The notes: generated from the letters alone by a model not told the origin. A stretch of 64,000 nt of DNA from Acidobacteriaceae bacterium dw_441 (GCA_018449715.1 JAAVVA010000001.1:1240001-1304000); one strand, 5' to 3'; shown: positions 1-9,994, counted from the first letter of the stretch. Program-made: numbers and translations.

Positions 1-13
1 GTGTGTGTCACCA

Positions 14-382
14 ATGAAACGACCACTCTTGTATATAGCAGCCTGTTTCGCTGTGCTCCTGGCGGGCGTTCTCTTCTACTCACGTTATTTTTCCAGGGTT
101 CAAGAAGAGGACGTCAGCCCGGATGGAAACTATAAAGTGTTGGTGCGCACATCAGGCTCCTTGTCGGCCATGGATTCAGACGCAGTTTTCGTGCAAATAA
201 CCCCAAAGTGGCGTTTGGAACGTAACTTGCTACTTCAGATCAGCGGCGACAATACGCAAGTCAGAGTACGCTGGTTACACCCAAATGAACTTCAAATTAT
301 TTGTCATAACTGCTCCCAGGCACACATTGATCGACAGGAACATCTGTGGCGGGGTGTAGTGGTGGACTATGAGATGGATTGA
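14..382 (+). CDS. small membrane-anchored hypothetical protein
   Basis: I do not recognise the family. The product begins with a basic residue pair and one hydrophobic segment (about residues 4-22, ending LLAGVLFYS), then a hydrophilic domain of about 100 residues that should lie outside the cytoplasmic membrane. Two cysteines spaced CHNC near residue 95 could bind metal or form a disulfide. I chose the ATG at 14 because the hydrophobic anchor follows it directly. An in-frame GTG at 5 and an open frame to the window edge mean an upstream extension cannot be excluded. The gene and the DNA after it are clearly AT-richer than the rest of the window, which suggests accessory DNA next to the tRNA-Lys gene. 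Confidence 0.6.
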   Translation: MKRPLLYIAACFAVLLAGVLFYSRYFSRVQEEDVSPDGNYKVLVRTSGSLSAMDSDAVFVQITPKWRLERNLLLQISGDNTQVRVRWLHPNELQIICHNCSQAHIDRQEHLWRGVVVDYEMD

Positions 383-682
383 CGTAGATTCTGTCGTCCC
401 ATGACAAGACGCTAGCCTTACCAATCTCTATTGAACTGCTGGATCAGGTCCTCTGCTGGGGCCTTGCGCTGCGAGCGGACGGCGGGGTGGAAGGGAAGTT
501 CAAGAAGTAGCTGAGGCGGTCTGAGCGAGGGCAGCGGACTCGAGCAAAGAAGCCGAGACGAGAGATACCTTTGGAATCACCTGCAGGAAGTCGCAGGGAA
601 TGTTAAAAGTATCCCAATTTCTCGGGCTATCTTATTTGGTGGGGTGGTATCTCTGTAAGACCTTTATTCTGTGAGGTTTGTA
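383..682. other. non-coding stretch, nothing recognised
   Basis: About 300 bases with no credible gene on either strand. A 9-base inverted repeat (AGAGATACC at 561-569, its complement at 646-654) encloses about 76 bases. I see no transposase remnant, promoter or RNA family that I could defend. Confidence 0.4.
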
Positions 683-758
683 TGGTGAGAGCGCTGGGGC
701 TCGAACCCAGGACCAGCGCCTTAAAAGGGCGATGCTCTACCAACTGAGCTACGCTCTC
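683..758 (-). tRNA. tRNA-Lys (anticodon UUU)
   Basis: The minus strand folds into a complete cloverleaf: acceptor stem GAGAGCG/CGCTCTC, D arm GCTC/GAGC, anticodon loop CTTTTAA giving UUU, T arm CTGGG/CCCAG with TTCGAGC, discriminator A, and an encoded CCA at 683-685. The first pair of the anticodon stem (T-C) is mismatched; the other four are Watson-Crick. The 3' end of the gene faces the AT-richer left edge of the window. Confidence 0.96.
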
Positions 759-857
759 ATGCCACTCTCTCAAAGTTAGCACATTCGGGCGTGCAAATGG
801 CTCTTCGAGACCGACCGAGATGGGGCTGACCTCTCCTCAGACCGGAAAAGAAGAGGT

Positions 858-2438
858 TTATTGTGGCAGGCGGCAGACCTTCACTCTCCTGTTCTGGTAC
901 GGGCAGGAGAAGCCGGTGGCCGCATCTGTCTTCAGCACGACCCAGTCAACTCCCACAGGACGAAGATTCGCGATGCGTTGTGAGTCGGGCTGGCTGCTCA
1001 AGTCCTTCTGGAGCGCCTGTGCGTCAACCCAGGCTGAGGACAGCGGCGCGTTGTTCGCGGCGTCTCCACCGTCCTTCGTGCGGTCGGGAAGAGAGCTGCG
1101 CTCGGCGAGGGCGCGGAAGTTCTGCGCGTCTTCTTCGGGCTGGACGATGTAGTCGGAGTCCAAGGCGAAGAAGGCATCTTGCGGCGTGTTGCTTCTGATC
1201 CATAGAAAGGCCTGCTCCCACGGATTGTTCGAATGGATGCCGGGCAGCTCGAAGCGAGGGGAGTGGGGGAAGGTTTGTCGTTCCGCAAAGAGCATCGTGC
1301 TTCCCAGAAAGCCAAAGACCGCGCAGCCCAGAACGATGGACCTGCCGAAGAGATAGCGTCCCATGAGCGCTCCGAGGCCGAGAATCATGAGGATGTAGGT
1401 GAGTTGCAGGACGCGTAGCGGCTGTAACCATGCGACGGCGTGGCTGGTCAGCGAGACGCGGCAGAAGAGCAGGGCCACGGCGAGCGCGGCCAGCGAACAG
1501 GCGATTGCCGTCTGCGCGAGGGCGGAGGTGATCGTCCCCTTGCGGTAGAACGCTTCCGCGGCGAGGATTGCGAGAGGCGCGACCAGCCCTGCGATCTCGT
1601 ACCAGTGCCAGAAGGAGAGGAACCAGTAGACGCGCGTCAGCTCGGCTTGCAGATGCTGGGCTGTGTCGGCGGGGGCGGTGCTCTGGACAACTCCTGCGAG
1701 GACGATGGCGAGGAGGATGAGCCCCAGCGTGCCGCCGAGCCGAAGACTTCTCTTCGGCGATAGCTGGCAGGCGAGCACAAGTACGTATCCGAAGGCGTAG
1801 GCGGCCATCAGGGGATGCATTGCGGTGGCGACGCCAAGGGAGAGGCAGCAGAGGAGAAGTCCCCGCCAGCGGCTGCTTTCGGAGTACTCTTTCGGACGGA
1901 GAAAGCTTACGAGGCCCGAGAGCGCGAACAGGGTGCAGGGAGTGGACAGGCTGCGTGCTGTCACATAGGGGTCCATCAAAAGGATAGAAGTTCCGGCGAT
2001 GGGAAGTGTCAGCCATGCGGCAAGCAGGGCGACGGCTCCTGAGCGCTCTGCTCGCTGGGGAAAGCACTGGGATGCCAGCCGCCATGCCGCATAGAGCGTG
2101 GCCCAGATGCTGGCGAAGTGCAGGATGGCGAGCACAATTTCAAGAGGAAGATGCGAGGCCCGTGTGAGGAGGGCGACTGCTGCCGCGAAGAAGGAAAAAC
2201 GTGGGTGCGGCGTAGCGAACTCTGACGCGTGGGGATAGAGTGCAGGGTTGAGAAGGTGTTTGACCCCTACCATGTAGGGTCCGCCATCCTCCGCATAAGG
2301 GTGGTAGCCGTGGATGACCAGGGCGAAGACCGTCAGGGCGGTGACCAGGGAGAGGGCAAACCTCTCTTCCTGCCAGAAGGAGCGTCCTGCACGGATCGCA
2401 GGAGAGTAAGAAGGTAGGGATACGACCGATGTTGCCAA
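858..2438 (-). CDS. large multi-pass integral membrane protein
   Basis: A 526-residue protein with roughly a dozen hydrophobic segments and short loops, resembling the general plan of GT-C-type membrane glycosyltransferases, but I could not find a diagnostic catalytic motif. The first loop carries an acidic and aromatic stretch (HGYHPYAEDGGPYMVGVKH, about residues 43-61), the position where GT-C enzymes often hold a catalytic acidic residue. The C-terminal 120 residues are soluble and should be periplasmic. It stands alone on this strand, divergent from the next gene. Membrane protein is certain; glycosyltransferase is only a guess. Confidence 0.75.
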   Translation of the reverse strand: MATSVVSLPSYSPAIRAGRSFWQEERFALSLVTALTVFALVIHGYHPYAEDGGPYMVGVKHLLNPALYPHASEFATPHPRFSFFAAAVALLTRASHLPLEIVLAILHFASIWATLYAAWRLASQCFPQRAERSGAVALLAAWLTLPIAGTSILLMDPYVTARSLSTPCTLFALSGLVSFLRPKEYSESSRWRGLLLCCLSLGVATAMHPLMAAYAFGYVLVLACQLSPKRSLRLGGTLGLILLAIVLAGVVQSTAPADTAQHLQAELTRVYWFLSFWHWYEIAGLVAPLAILAAEAFYRKGTITSALAQTAIACSLAALAVALLFCRVSLTSHAVAWLQPLRVLQLTYILMILGLGALMGRYLFGRSIVLGCAVFGFLGSTMLFAERQTFPHSPRFELPGIHSNNPWEQAFLWIRSNTPQDAFFALDSDYIVQPEEDAQNFRALAERSSLPDRTKDGGDAANNAPLSSAWVDAQALQKDLSSQPDSQRIANLRPVGVDWVVLKTDAATGFSCPYQNRRVKVCRLPQ

Positions 2439-2689
2439 GTATTGGCTGCTCCTGCCGCCTCACGCGGCCCGGGAATAAGTTCACACTGCGTTGCCGCCGT
2501 AATCTTGAGGGCGGATTATTTCAACTTGGTAAAACTTTACGGGAATTGCCCGTCGGAGATGCAATGCCTTCTTGGACGTTTTTATTATGCAGATGGTCAG
2601 CATAGTCCTGAAGAATGGTGGCGGTACAATACAAAAGATCGTTTTTTGACGCTCCGCTGCCAGGAAAACATTCTTTTTTACAGGTATCA

Positions 2690-3694
2690 ATGACCCAGAC
2701 GCGTTCCCGCAACCTTATCAAAACCGTTCCCGGTCTTCTTGTCAGCATTTTTTTCCTCTGGTACACCTTTCGGGGAATTCATCCTTCAGAGTTTCGCTCA
2801 CTCCGGCTGGTTCATCCTGCGTGGATTGCCGGGGTGCTGGGATTTACGCTCGTGGGCTACACGCTGCGCTGCGTTCGCTGGACCCGCATGATGCGGTCCA
2901 CTGGAGCGCGTTTCGGCGTTTGCGCGAGGGTGCTGATGACCTCGCTGGCCGCGAATAATATTCTCCCGCTGCGGATCGGCGATATTATGCGTGTCTTTAC
3001 CTACGCGCCGGACCTCGGGGCATCGCCCTCGGCCATTCTCAGCACGGTGATTCTGGAGAAGCTGCTGGATGTCTTTGTTGTCGGCTTGATCTTCGTCCGT
3101 ACGATGGGGGCCGATCTTCCGGAGAAGATTCGGCATGCCGCCGATACCGCAGTTGTGATCTCAGCGGTGGGCTTGCTGGTGCTGATGTTTGGCGCCGGAA
3201 AGCTGGAGGCTCCTCTCCAGAAGCTCTTCGCTGCCCTGCCGAAGAATAAACTGGTTGAAAAGGCGGAGCACTGGCTTCTGCTGGCGATTGGAACGCTGCG
3301 GGAGATGGGGTTGGTTGGCAACATTGTCCTGCTGCTTCAGAGCGCAGTGATCTGGTTCTGCGAGGGAATGATCTTCGTTTCAGCCATTCGCCTGGTGGGT
3401 CTTGGCACCGATGCGGCCGGTCCGTGGGAGGCGGTTTCGTTCGCGAACCTCTCTTACATGCTGCCCAGCTCGCCCGGAGCCATCGGAACCTTCGAGTGGG
3501 CGGTGAAGTCGGCGCTCGCCAGCCACGGCGCGGCGCAGGGACAGTCCGCCATCTTCGGCCTCGCGATTCATGCGTGGATGCTGGTTTCCGTGACCGGGGC
3601 AGGCGGCATCATCTTCCTGCTGCACCGCATTCGCATCCACAACCACAAGCCTTTGCTCGAAGAGATCGAGACGCTTCCGTCGGAGCTTCCGTAG
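2690..3694 (+). CDS. YbhN/AglD-type (LPG synthase TM-like) membrane protein
   Basis: A 334-residue integral membrane protein matching the lysylphosphatidylglycerol synthase transmembrane family (UPF0104, YbhN/AglD-like) with about eight membrane segments. Family hallmarks are visible: the GYTLRCVRW stretch near residue 60, the NNILPLRIGDIMR loop near residue 95, and the SPGAIGTFEW motif near residue 265. It lacks the soluble aminoacyl transferase domain of true MprF. Members are thought to move or modify lipids or lipid-linked sugars. The ATG at 2690 is chosen because the preceding in-frame codons encode no homologous-looking sequence. The gene lies just upstream of argS, about 48 bases apart, and may be co-transcribed. 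Confidence 0.85.
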   Translation: MTQTRSRNLIKTVPGLLVSIFFLWYTFRGIHPSEFRSLRLVHPAWIAGVLGFTLVGYTLRCVRWTRMMRSTGARFGVCARVLMTSLAANNILPLRIGDIMRVFTYAPDLGASPSAILSTVILEKLLDVFVVGLIFVRTMGADLPEKIRHAADTAVVISAVGLLVLMFGAGKLEAPLQKLFAALPKNKLVEKAEHWLLLAIGTLREMGLVGNIVLLLQSAVIWFCEGMIFVSAIRLVGLGTDAAGPWEAVSFANLSYMLPSSPGAIGTFEWAVKSALASHGAAQGQSAIFGLAIHAWMLVSVTGAGGIIFLLHRIRIHNHKPLLEEIETLPSELP

Positions 3695-3742
3695 AAGGCG
3701 CGTAAACTTAAATAAAGCTATTTCAAGCGGTGAATTTCAAGC

Positions 3743-5743
3743 ATGTATCGCACAGTCCAACAGTCTTTGCTGGCCCATATTCAGGCCCTGCTCGCTCAAA
3801 AGTACGACGTCACTCTTGCCAGCCTTGCTGTCGAGCAGCCTCCTTCCATCGCCCTCGGTGAACTGGCGCTGCCGGTTGCCTTCGAGCTTGCCAAGCGCCT
3901 TCGTAAGGCCCCGCGTGTGATTGCCACGGAGCTTGCGGTGGAGCTGTCTGCATCGCTTCCCGAGGGTGTTGCTTCAGTAGAGGCCGCGGGAGCGGGCTAT
4001 CTGAATGTACGGTTCGACCGTGCGGCGATTGCTCGCGATGTAGCCCGCGACCGCCACGCCGACATCGGTGGAGCGGGCTTCAAGCTGGTCGAGCACACGA
4101 GCATCAATCCCAACAAGGCCGCGCATATCGGGCATCTTCGCAACGCGATTCTTGGCGATACCTTCCAACGTCTTCTGCGCCCTGATTCCTACAAGCGCGG
4201 ATACGAGGTCGGTGTGCAGAACTACATCGACAACACCGGCGTTCAGGTCGCGGATGTTGTCGTTGGCCTGATGCATCTCGAGGGGAAGGATCTCGCTTCG
4301 ACGCGTAAGCTGCTGGACGATCTTGCGGCCCAGGGGAAGCGCATCGACTACTATTGCTGGGACCTCTATGCGCGCGTCTCGCAGTGGTATACGGCTGATC
4401 CCACTCAGTTGGATACGCGCAAGCAGCTTCGTCTTGCGACGCTTCATGCCATCGAGCACGGTGGTAATGAGATCGCTGAGGTAGCGGACCTGATTGCCAC
4501 CTCAGTTCTGCGGCGTCACCTGGAGACGATGCAGCGGCTCTCCATTGAGTACGACTTTCTTCCGCGAGAGAGCGAGATTCTGCACCTGCACTTCTGGGAC
4601 GCGGCGCGCCAGCTGATGATCGAGAAGGGCGTTCTCTACCTTGAGACAGAGGGCAAGAACAAGGGCTGCTGGGTGATGCGTCGCGCCGGCTCCGAGGCTC
4701 AGGAGGGCGATGGGCCGGACGAGGATGCGAAGGTGATAGTACGTTCCAACGGAACGGTGACGTATGTCGGTAAAGACATCGCCTACCATCTCTGGAAATT
4801 TGGTCTATTGCCGGGGAAGGACTTCGGCTACAGGAAGTTTCACGAGTATCCGACGCACACGTGCTGGATCTCGACGGACAAGGCAAGCGAGCCGGGACAC
4901 ATGGTCTTCGGTCGAGCTGATGCCATCTACAACGTCATCGATTCGCGCCAGAACGATCCGCAGACGCAGGTGGTGCAGGCGCTGCGCGGCATGGGCTTTA
5001 CCGAAGAGGCCGACCGCTACACGCACTTCTCGTACGAGATGGTGGCGCTAACTCCACGCTGCGCGCTCGACCTGGGATACACGGTCAGCGAAGAGGATCA
5101 GAAGAAGCCCTACATCGAGGTCAGCGGACGCAAAGGGTTCGGCGTGAAGGCGGACGATCTTCTCGATCAACTGATCGCCGCCGCGCGCACGGAGGTGGAT
5201 TCGCGCCACCCTGATTTGTCAGAAGAGGAGCGGGGAACCATTGCGCGGCAGATCGGCGTGGGAGCGCTACGCTACTTCATGCTGCGCTACACCCGCAACA
5301 CGGTGATCGCGTTCGACTTCAAGGACGCTCTCAGCTTCGAGGGAGAGACGGGGCCGTACGTGCAGTACGCGATCGTCCGCGCCGCGAACATCTTTCGCAA
5401 GGCCGGTACGACGGCCGAGGCTTCGCTTGCGGCGATGGAAAGTCTGTCGGTCGAAGGGTTTCTCGATGGAGAAGAGGGAAGTGCCGTGTGGGAGACGTGG
5501 CTGCTGGTCTCGAAGCTGACGCTGATGATCGAGCAGTGTATCTCGACCTCAGAGCCTGCGTACCTGTCTCGCTATGCCTTTCAGCTGGCGCAGCAGTTCA
5601 ACAACTTCTACCATCGCCATCACATCCTCAACGAGACTGATCCGGGCAAGCGTGCGCTTTATCTTGCGACGGCAGCGGTGGCGCAGCGCGAGATGATCCG
5701 CGCACTCGGCTATCTGGGAATTGAGGCACCGGAACGGATGTAG
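3743..5743 (+). CDS. argS: arginyl-tRNA synthetase
   Basis: Charges tRNA-Arg with arginine in the cytoplasm. Domain order fits class I ArgRS: N-terminal additional domain (residues 1-100), catalytic Rossmann fold with the motif NPNKAAHIGH at 122-131, and a C-terminal helical anticodon-binding DALR domain ending in the usual hydrophobic tail. The second class I motif is the variant SGRKG near residue 460. At 666 residues it is about 90 residues longer than the E. coli enzyme, with extra sequence within the catalytic region, in the manner of a subset of bacterial ArgRS proteins. It ends just before a bidirectional terminator that separates it from the convergent TonB receptor gene. Confidence 0.96.
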   Translation: MYRTVQQSLLAHIQALLAQKYDVTLASLAVEQPPSIALGELALPVAFELAKRLRKAPRVIATELAVELSASLPEGVASVEAAGAGYLNVRFDRAAIARDVARDRHADIGGAGFKLVEHTSINPNKAAHIGHLRNAILGDTFQRLLRPDSYKRGYEVGVQNYIDNTGVQVADVVVGLMHLEGKDLASTRKLLDDLAAQGKRIDYYCWDLYARVSQWYTADPTQLDTRKQLRLATLHAIEHGGNEIAEVADLIATSVLRRHLETMQRLSIEYDFLPRESEILHLHFWDAARQLMIEKGVLYLETEGKNKGCWVMRRAGSEAQEGDGPDEDAKVIVRSNGTVTYVGKDIAYHLWKFGLLPGKDFGYRKFHEYPTHTCWISTDKASEPGHMVFGRADAIYNVIDSRQNDPQTQVVQALRGMGFTEEADRYTHFSYEMVALTPRCALDLGYTVSEEDQKKPYIEVSGRKGFGVKADDLLDQLIAAARTEVDSRHPDLSEEERGTIARQIGVGALRYFMLRYTRNTVIAFDFKDALSFEGETGPYVQYAIVRAANIFRKAGTTAEASLAAMESLSVEGFLDGEEGSAVWETWLLVSKLTLMIEQCISTSEPAYLSRYAFQLAQQFNNFYHRHHILNETDPGKRALYLATAAVAQREMIRALGYLGIEAPERM

Positions 5744-5771
5744 CGCCTCTTTTTATTCTTGCCGCAAATAC

Positions 5772-5805
5772 AAAAGGCCCGGACTCCTGAGAGTCCGGGC
5801 CTTTT
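5772..5805. terminator. bidirectional terminator between argS and TonB receptor
   Basis: A perfect 14-bp stem (AAAAGGCCCGGACT / AGTCCGGGCCTTTT) with a 6-base loop. The A tract at one side and T tract at the other allow intrinsic termination in both directions, as expected between convergent genes. Confidence 0.92.
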
Positions 5806-5818
5806 GGTTGATGGTGCG

Positions 5819-8800
5819 TTAGAAGTGATACCTGACGGAGAGTTGCATCTGACGCGGGTTGGAACGGACCGGCGTACCCTGATTGCTGATATTGCCGAAA
5901 CCGGACCTGGTCAGGTCGGTGATGTTGCTCCCTGGATTGCCGAGAAATGCATTGTTGAACACATTATCGGCGTCGGCGCGGAAGTTGATCTGATGCTCAC
6001 CCCAGATGGTGAAGTCCTTGGTGACCGAGGCTCCATAGGTCTGGAAGTGGGGGGCACGCTCGGAGCCAGGACGGGCGGTACCGAAGGTACCGTTCGCCGG
6101 TTGAGCGTAGGCGCAGACACCGTTGTCGGTGGGGTTTCCGTTTCCATCAAGCTGGCACGGGACCGCAGAAGGATCGGTTCCGAACCAGTTGTCGATAGAA
6201 CGATTGACAACCTTCAAAGCTCTCAGCTTATTGGGACGCTGGGCTCCGCTGCTGACTTGAGAGTTGTTGTTTGCGCTGAGGGTGACAGGGAAGCCGGAGT
6301 AGAGGACGCCGGTCAGGCCGACCTTCCATCCGCCCACGGCTTCATCGAGAACGCGTGGCATGTTGGCGCCAAACCTGCGACCGCGACCGATCGGAAGATC
6401 GTAGACGAGGTTGAAGTTGAGCGCATTGCGAACGTCCTGCCCAGTGGGGCCGTACTCGCTGTGAAGGTCATAGACATTCTGGGCGTATGCACTGGGGTTG
6501 TTGATGCCGGGCGCGCCATAGAAGCCGATGCTGTTGGTCATGGCGCGGCTATAGGTGTAGTTTGCGGTGTACTGCAGACCGTGGGACAGACGCTGACGGA
6601 AGCTCGCCTGCAGGGCGTTGTAGTTCATCATTGCGTTGGAGTCGGTGAAGCGGATATTACCGGTATAGCCTACGCCCGGCGTGTCCTGGAAGGGAGACTT
6701 GGGGCAACCCACAGGCTGTGGATCTCCGGCGTTCGGGAACGCCTGAATCTGCCCGTTGAGGACACATGGAGCTGCAAGCTGATTACGCCGGTTTGCAGTG
6801 ATGAGGTGTTGTCCGGACTCGCCCAGATAACCGATCTGGAAAGAGGCCGTATTGCTGAGCTGGTACTCGAGGGTCAAGCTGTACTCGCCGATGAAGGCGG
6901 GCTTGATCTTCTTGTTCCAGACGTTGTAGACGACTCCGGTTGCTCCGCCCGTTCCGCTTACAGTTCCGAATCCACTCTGTACATCGAAGAACCGACCAGG
7001 GGTTCCACCATTGGAGGTCTGAGACTGAAGACCGCTGGCCTGGTAGGAGCCCTGGAAGGGCAGGTTGGTGGTCATACGGAGGTTGGCGCCAGTTCCTTCC
7101 ATGAAGTTCTGGATGCCGTATCCGCCACGCACTACCAGGCGAGGAGTCGCCTGCCAGGAGAAGCCGACACGGGGCATCACGCTGCCATAGAAGGGATCGA
7201 CGAGAGCGCGGTTGTAACCTGCGGCCTTGGCCTGCGGTGAACCGGCGACCAGGACGACCGAGGGGTTGGCAGGATCTATAGTCGACATTTTATTGTTGAC
7301 CTCGTAGATCGGCTGGACGTACTCATACCGCAAACCGATGTTGAGGGTGAGGGTAGGGCTGATCTTCCAGTCGTCCTGGGCGAAGTAGGCACTGCGCCAG
7401 GAACGCATTCCGACCGGTCCGGAGACGCCGCCTACGCTGACGAATCCAGCACGGTTCAGGACGAAGTCGGCACCGGTGTATCCGCCGCTGGTTCCGCTCG
7501 CGGTTCCGGCTCCGAGATAGTAGAAGCCTCCGAGGGAGCCGTCGTTTCCAGGGTAGAAGTTGTTCTGCTGCTGGCGCAGGAACTGGGCACCGAACTTGAA
7601 GGTATGCCGGTTCTTGGACCAGGTAAGGTTGTCTCCATAGAGGAAGGTGTTGAGGGTGTAGTTGGTGCCGCCGTTGGAGTTGCCAATGGTGGTGAAGTCG
7701 TTTGATCCGTTACCTGCCTGGAAGCCCTGCGGGCTGGCAGAGTTGGCCATGGTAAGAGCGGAGAAACCAGCAAAGGCCTGTGCCTGCGGGTTGTTAGCCC
7801 CGATGCCGAGAATGCTGTTGCCGTTCAGTCCGAACTGGCCGCTGGGGTCGAGCAGGACGGCACCGTTGTTCTGAATGCGGGTGTAGCCAGCACGAAACTC
7901 ATTGACGAGCGAAGAGCTGAACTGGTGGATTTCGTTGATGGCCACTCCCTTGAAGGGGAAGGTGGGGGCGCTGTTAAAGCTGGTGACCAATGCACTCTGA
8001 GTCGTCTGTCCGCTGTCCATCTGGGAGTAGCGAACGAACATATTGTCCTTTTCGCTGATCCTGTAGTCGACCTTCACATCGAACTGATCGCCATAGTTCC
8101 TCTGCTTCTGGAGACCGTGGTAGTTGTTCTGGGTCGGCGTACCGGCGTTAGGAGTGGCATTGGGAAGCGGATAGAGCTCCGGGTGAGCAAAGAGGTACTG
8201 AGCAGCAGGGTTGGTGACCTGAATCTGGTTATTCGCGTAGGCGGGAAGACCAGGCTGGGTTGCATCGTAGAGTTGGATGGTCTTGCCTGCGCCCATGACA
8301 GCCGGGTCCAGAAGCGCGGAGAAGTCTCCGTTGCGCATCGCCTGGGTGTAGACGCTCGCAGTAGAAGTACCACCGGAGTGAAAACGGCCCCCTTGATAAT
8401 CAACGAAGAAGAAGAGCTTGTCCTTCAGGATGGGACCGCCGAAGGTTCCACCGAAGAGATTGCGGGTGTATGAGTTTTTCGCGACATTGGTGAAGTTGTT
8501 CTTCCAGCTGTTGGCATCCAGGTTGTAGTTGCCGAGGAAGTAGAACATGCTTCCATGCCAGTTGTTGGTTCCGCTCTTGGTCTGATAGAGGACGTCGCCG
8601 CCGTTGACGTTTCCGTACTCGGCGTTGGCGTTGGCGGAGATGACCTGAACCTGACCGATGGCGTCGACGTTGGGGTTATAGCCCTGGGTGTCGTCGAGGG
8701 TCTGGTTCACGTTCATACCGTCGAGGATGTACTGGTTGGCCTGCTGGCGATTGCCGTTGACGGAGACGGAGGCTCCACTGCTGCCGCCGTTGGGGTTGTT

Positions 8801-9352
8801 GCCGCTGAGCGGGCCAGAGACCGCAGCGTTCGAGACGAAGCTGTTGGGCTGCGTGCTGACCGAACCGGGAAGGAACATGGTGATGGCGGTCAGGTTACGA
8901 CCTACGAGAGGAATGTTCTCGATCGCGCGGCTATCGAGGGTGGTGGCGAGCGTCGGGTTTTCGGTGTTCAGCAGGGGAGCAACCTCGGAGTCTACCGAGA
9001 TTTTCTGGTCCTGGCTGGCAACGCCGAGCTTGCCGTCGATCTTGGCGACCTGGCCGGTCTCAAGAGCGAAGGGGCCGTAGGTGGAGGTTCCGAAGCCGGA
9101 GGCCTCGACCGAAACCTTATAGTTGCCGATCTGAAGGAATCGGATGTTGTAGAAACCTTCCGCATTGCTGGTGGTGCTGGTCGCAACCCCGGTTTCCGTG
9201 TTGGTTGCCGTCACTTTGGCGTTTGGTACAACCGCGCCTGATGTGTCGGTCACGATACCGGTCACGCTTCCAGTGATGGTCTGTGCCTGCGCCGAGACGC
9301 AGCAGATCGCCAGAGGAATCGCAGACATGATACCTAGAATTCTTCGTTGCAT
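5819..9352 (-). CDS. Oar-like TonB-dependent outer-membrane receptor
   Basis: A 1,177-residue outer-membrane protein of the type expanded in Acidobacteriota. Order: signal peptide (residues 1-23, ending AQA), a carboxypeptidase-regulatory-like beta domain (about 25-110, containing GIVTDTSGAVVPNAKVT), a plug domain (about 120-280), and a long beta barrel ending in SVRYHF, the terminal aromatic signal for barrel insertion. The start ATG at 9352 is chosen over an upstream frame extension because it gives the signal peptide and has GAGGAG 8 bases upstream. It is monocistronic with no SusD or TonB neighbour. Such receptors are usually assigned to uptake of large ligands such as oligosaccharides; the substrate here is unknown. 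Confidence 0.92.
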   Translation of the reverse strand: MQRRILGIMSAIPLAICCVSAQAQTITGSVTGIVTDTSGAVVPNAKVTATNTETGVATSTTSNAEGFYNIRFLQIGNYKVSVEASGFGTSTYGPFALETGQVAKIDGKLGVASQDQKISVDSEVAPLLNTENPTLATTLDSRAIENIPLVGRNLTAITMFLPGSVSTQPNSFVSNAAVSGPLSGNNPNGGSSGASVSVNGNRQQANQYILDGMNVNQTLDDTQGYNPNVDAIGQVQVISANANAEYGNVNGGDVLYQTKSGTNNWHGSMFYFLGNYNLDANSWKNNFTNVAKNSYTRNLFGGTFGGPILKDKLFFFVDYQGGRFHSGGTSTASVYTQAMRNGDFSALLDPAVMGAGKTIQLYDATQPGLPAYANNQIQVTNPAAQYLFAHPELYPLPNATPNAGTPTQNNYHGLQKQRNYGDQFDVKVDYRISEKDNMFVRYSQMDSGQTTQSALVTSFNSAPTFPFKGVAINEIHQFSSSLVNEFRAGYTRIQNNGAVLLDPSGQFGLNGNSILGIGANNPQAQAFAGFSALTMANSASPQGFQAGNGSNDFTTIGNSNGGTNYTLNTFLYGDNLTWSKNRHTFKFGAQFLRQQQNNFYPGNDGSLGGFYYLGAGTASGTSGGYTGADFVLNRAGFVSVGGVSGPVGMRSWRSAYFAQDDWKISPTLTLNIGLRYEYVQPIYEVNNKMSTIDPANPSVVLVAGSPQAKAAGYNRALVDPFYGSVMPRVGFSWQATPRLVVRGGYGIQNFMEGTGANLRMTTNLPFQGSYQASGLQSQTSNGGTPGRFFDVQSGFGTVSGTGGATGVVYNVWNKKIKPAFIGEYSLTLEYQLSNTASFQIGYLGESGQHLITANRRNQLAAPCVLNGQIQAFPNAGDPQPVGCPKSPFQDTPGVGYTGNIRFTDSNAMMNYNALQASFRQRLSHGLQYTANYTYSRAMTNSIGFYGAPGINNPSAYAQNVYDLHSEYGPTGQDVRNALNFNLVYDLPIGRGRRFGANMPRVLDEAVGGWKVGLTGVLYSGFPVTLSANNNSQVSSGAQRPNKLRALKVVNRSIDNWFGTDPSAVPCQLDGNGNPTDNGVCAYAQPANGTFGTARPGSERAPHFQTYGASVTKDFTIWGEHQINFRADADNVFNNAFLGNPGSNITDLTRSGFGNISNQGTPVRSNPRQMQLSVRYHF

Positions 9353-9994
9353 CGATAGTCTCCTCAAATCTTTCGTGTTGCGGTGAGGTTGTACTCTGCG
9401 GCTGCGCGGTGGGATCAAGAGTCGGTAGCGATCTACCGTCGGCTTGTCTTCTTCGGGAAACGCATCGACGTGGATGCAGTGCCTGCGAAAAAGCAAAGTG
9501 ATGCAATTGAGCCGTGAACAGAAGCGGGAATTTGTGAATTCACACTCTGTTCTCTCTCCCCCAGCCTGTTTTTATTAAGTTCTTCGGCCGAGAGTCGTAA
9601 CTGCTTGCGGCTGGATCAATCTTTTGGAGTGTCCAGCTTCGTTTTGTCTTATTTGGTTCTGGTGCTTCCTCCTTCTACGAAGTAATGTGTTTCCCCTTCC
9701 TGATAGTTCAGGCGGAAAATTCTGTCGTCAGCGCATCTTTCGGCTGGAATGCCCGAACGCGCAGCCATAACCGTGGCTGCGTGCGAGCGAAGATTTTGGT
9801 GGAGCGTGGCGCGGGACGGGGCGCCGAAAGAAGATGCTGAAAGAAGCACGGGGCGGGGTGCTTCCTTTTGCAGCGGCCTGGCCGCTGTGTAGTTGTCTGT
9901 ACAACTTCGAATTCAAAGACCGGACCAAACAAGCCTCCATAACAGAGCCTTACAAGATCACAACAATGAATCAGGACTGCTTAACACTTGTCAA
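9353..9994. other. long intergenic region with palindrome and two hairpins
   Basis: This is the upstream region of the TonB receptor and the downstream region of the FAD oxidoreductase gene. I find no credible gene. It holds a 12-bp palindrome (separate entry), a hairpin at 9844-9865 (GAAGCAC/GTGCTTC) and directly beside it a tight inverted repeat at 9872-9888 (CAGCGGCC t GGCCGCTG). One or both hairpins may end transcripts of the oxidoreductase gene. Confidence 0.45.
9533..9544. promoter_or_regulatory. 12-bp palindrome upstream of TonB receptor
   Basis: TGTGAATTCACA is a perfect palindrome about 180 bases before the receptor start, so it could be an operator for a dimeric repressor. The half-sites look like CRP halves but their spacing is 4 bases too short for CRP. 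Confidence 0.3.

Noticed and set aside
9533-9544. CRP/FNR binding site
   Set aside because: The half-sites TGTGA and TCACA are only 2 bases apart, where CRP needs 6. I kept it only as an unassigned palindrome.
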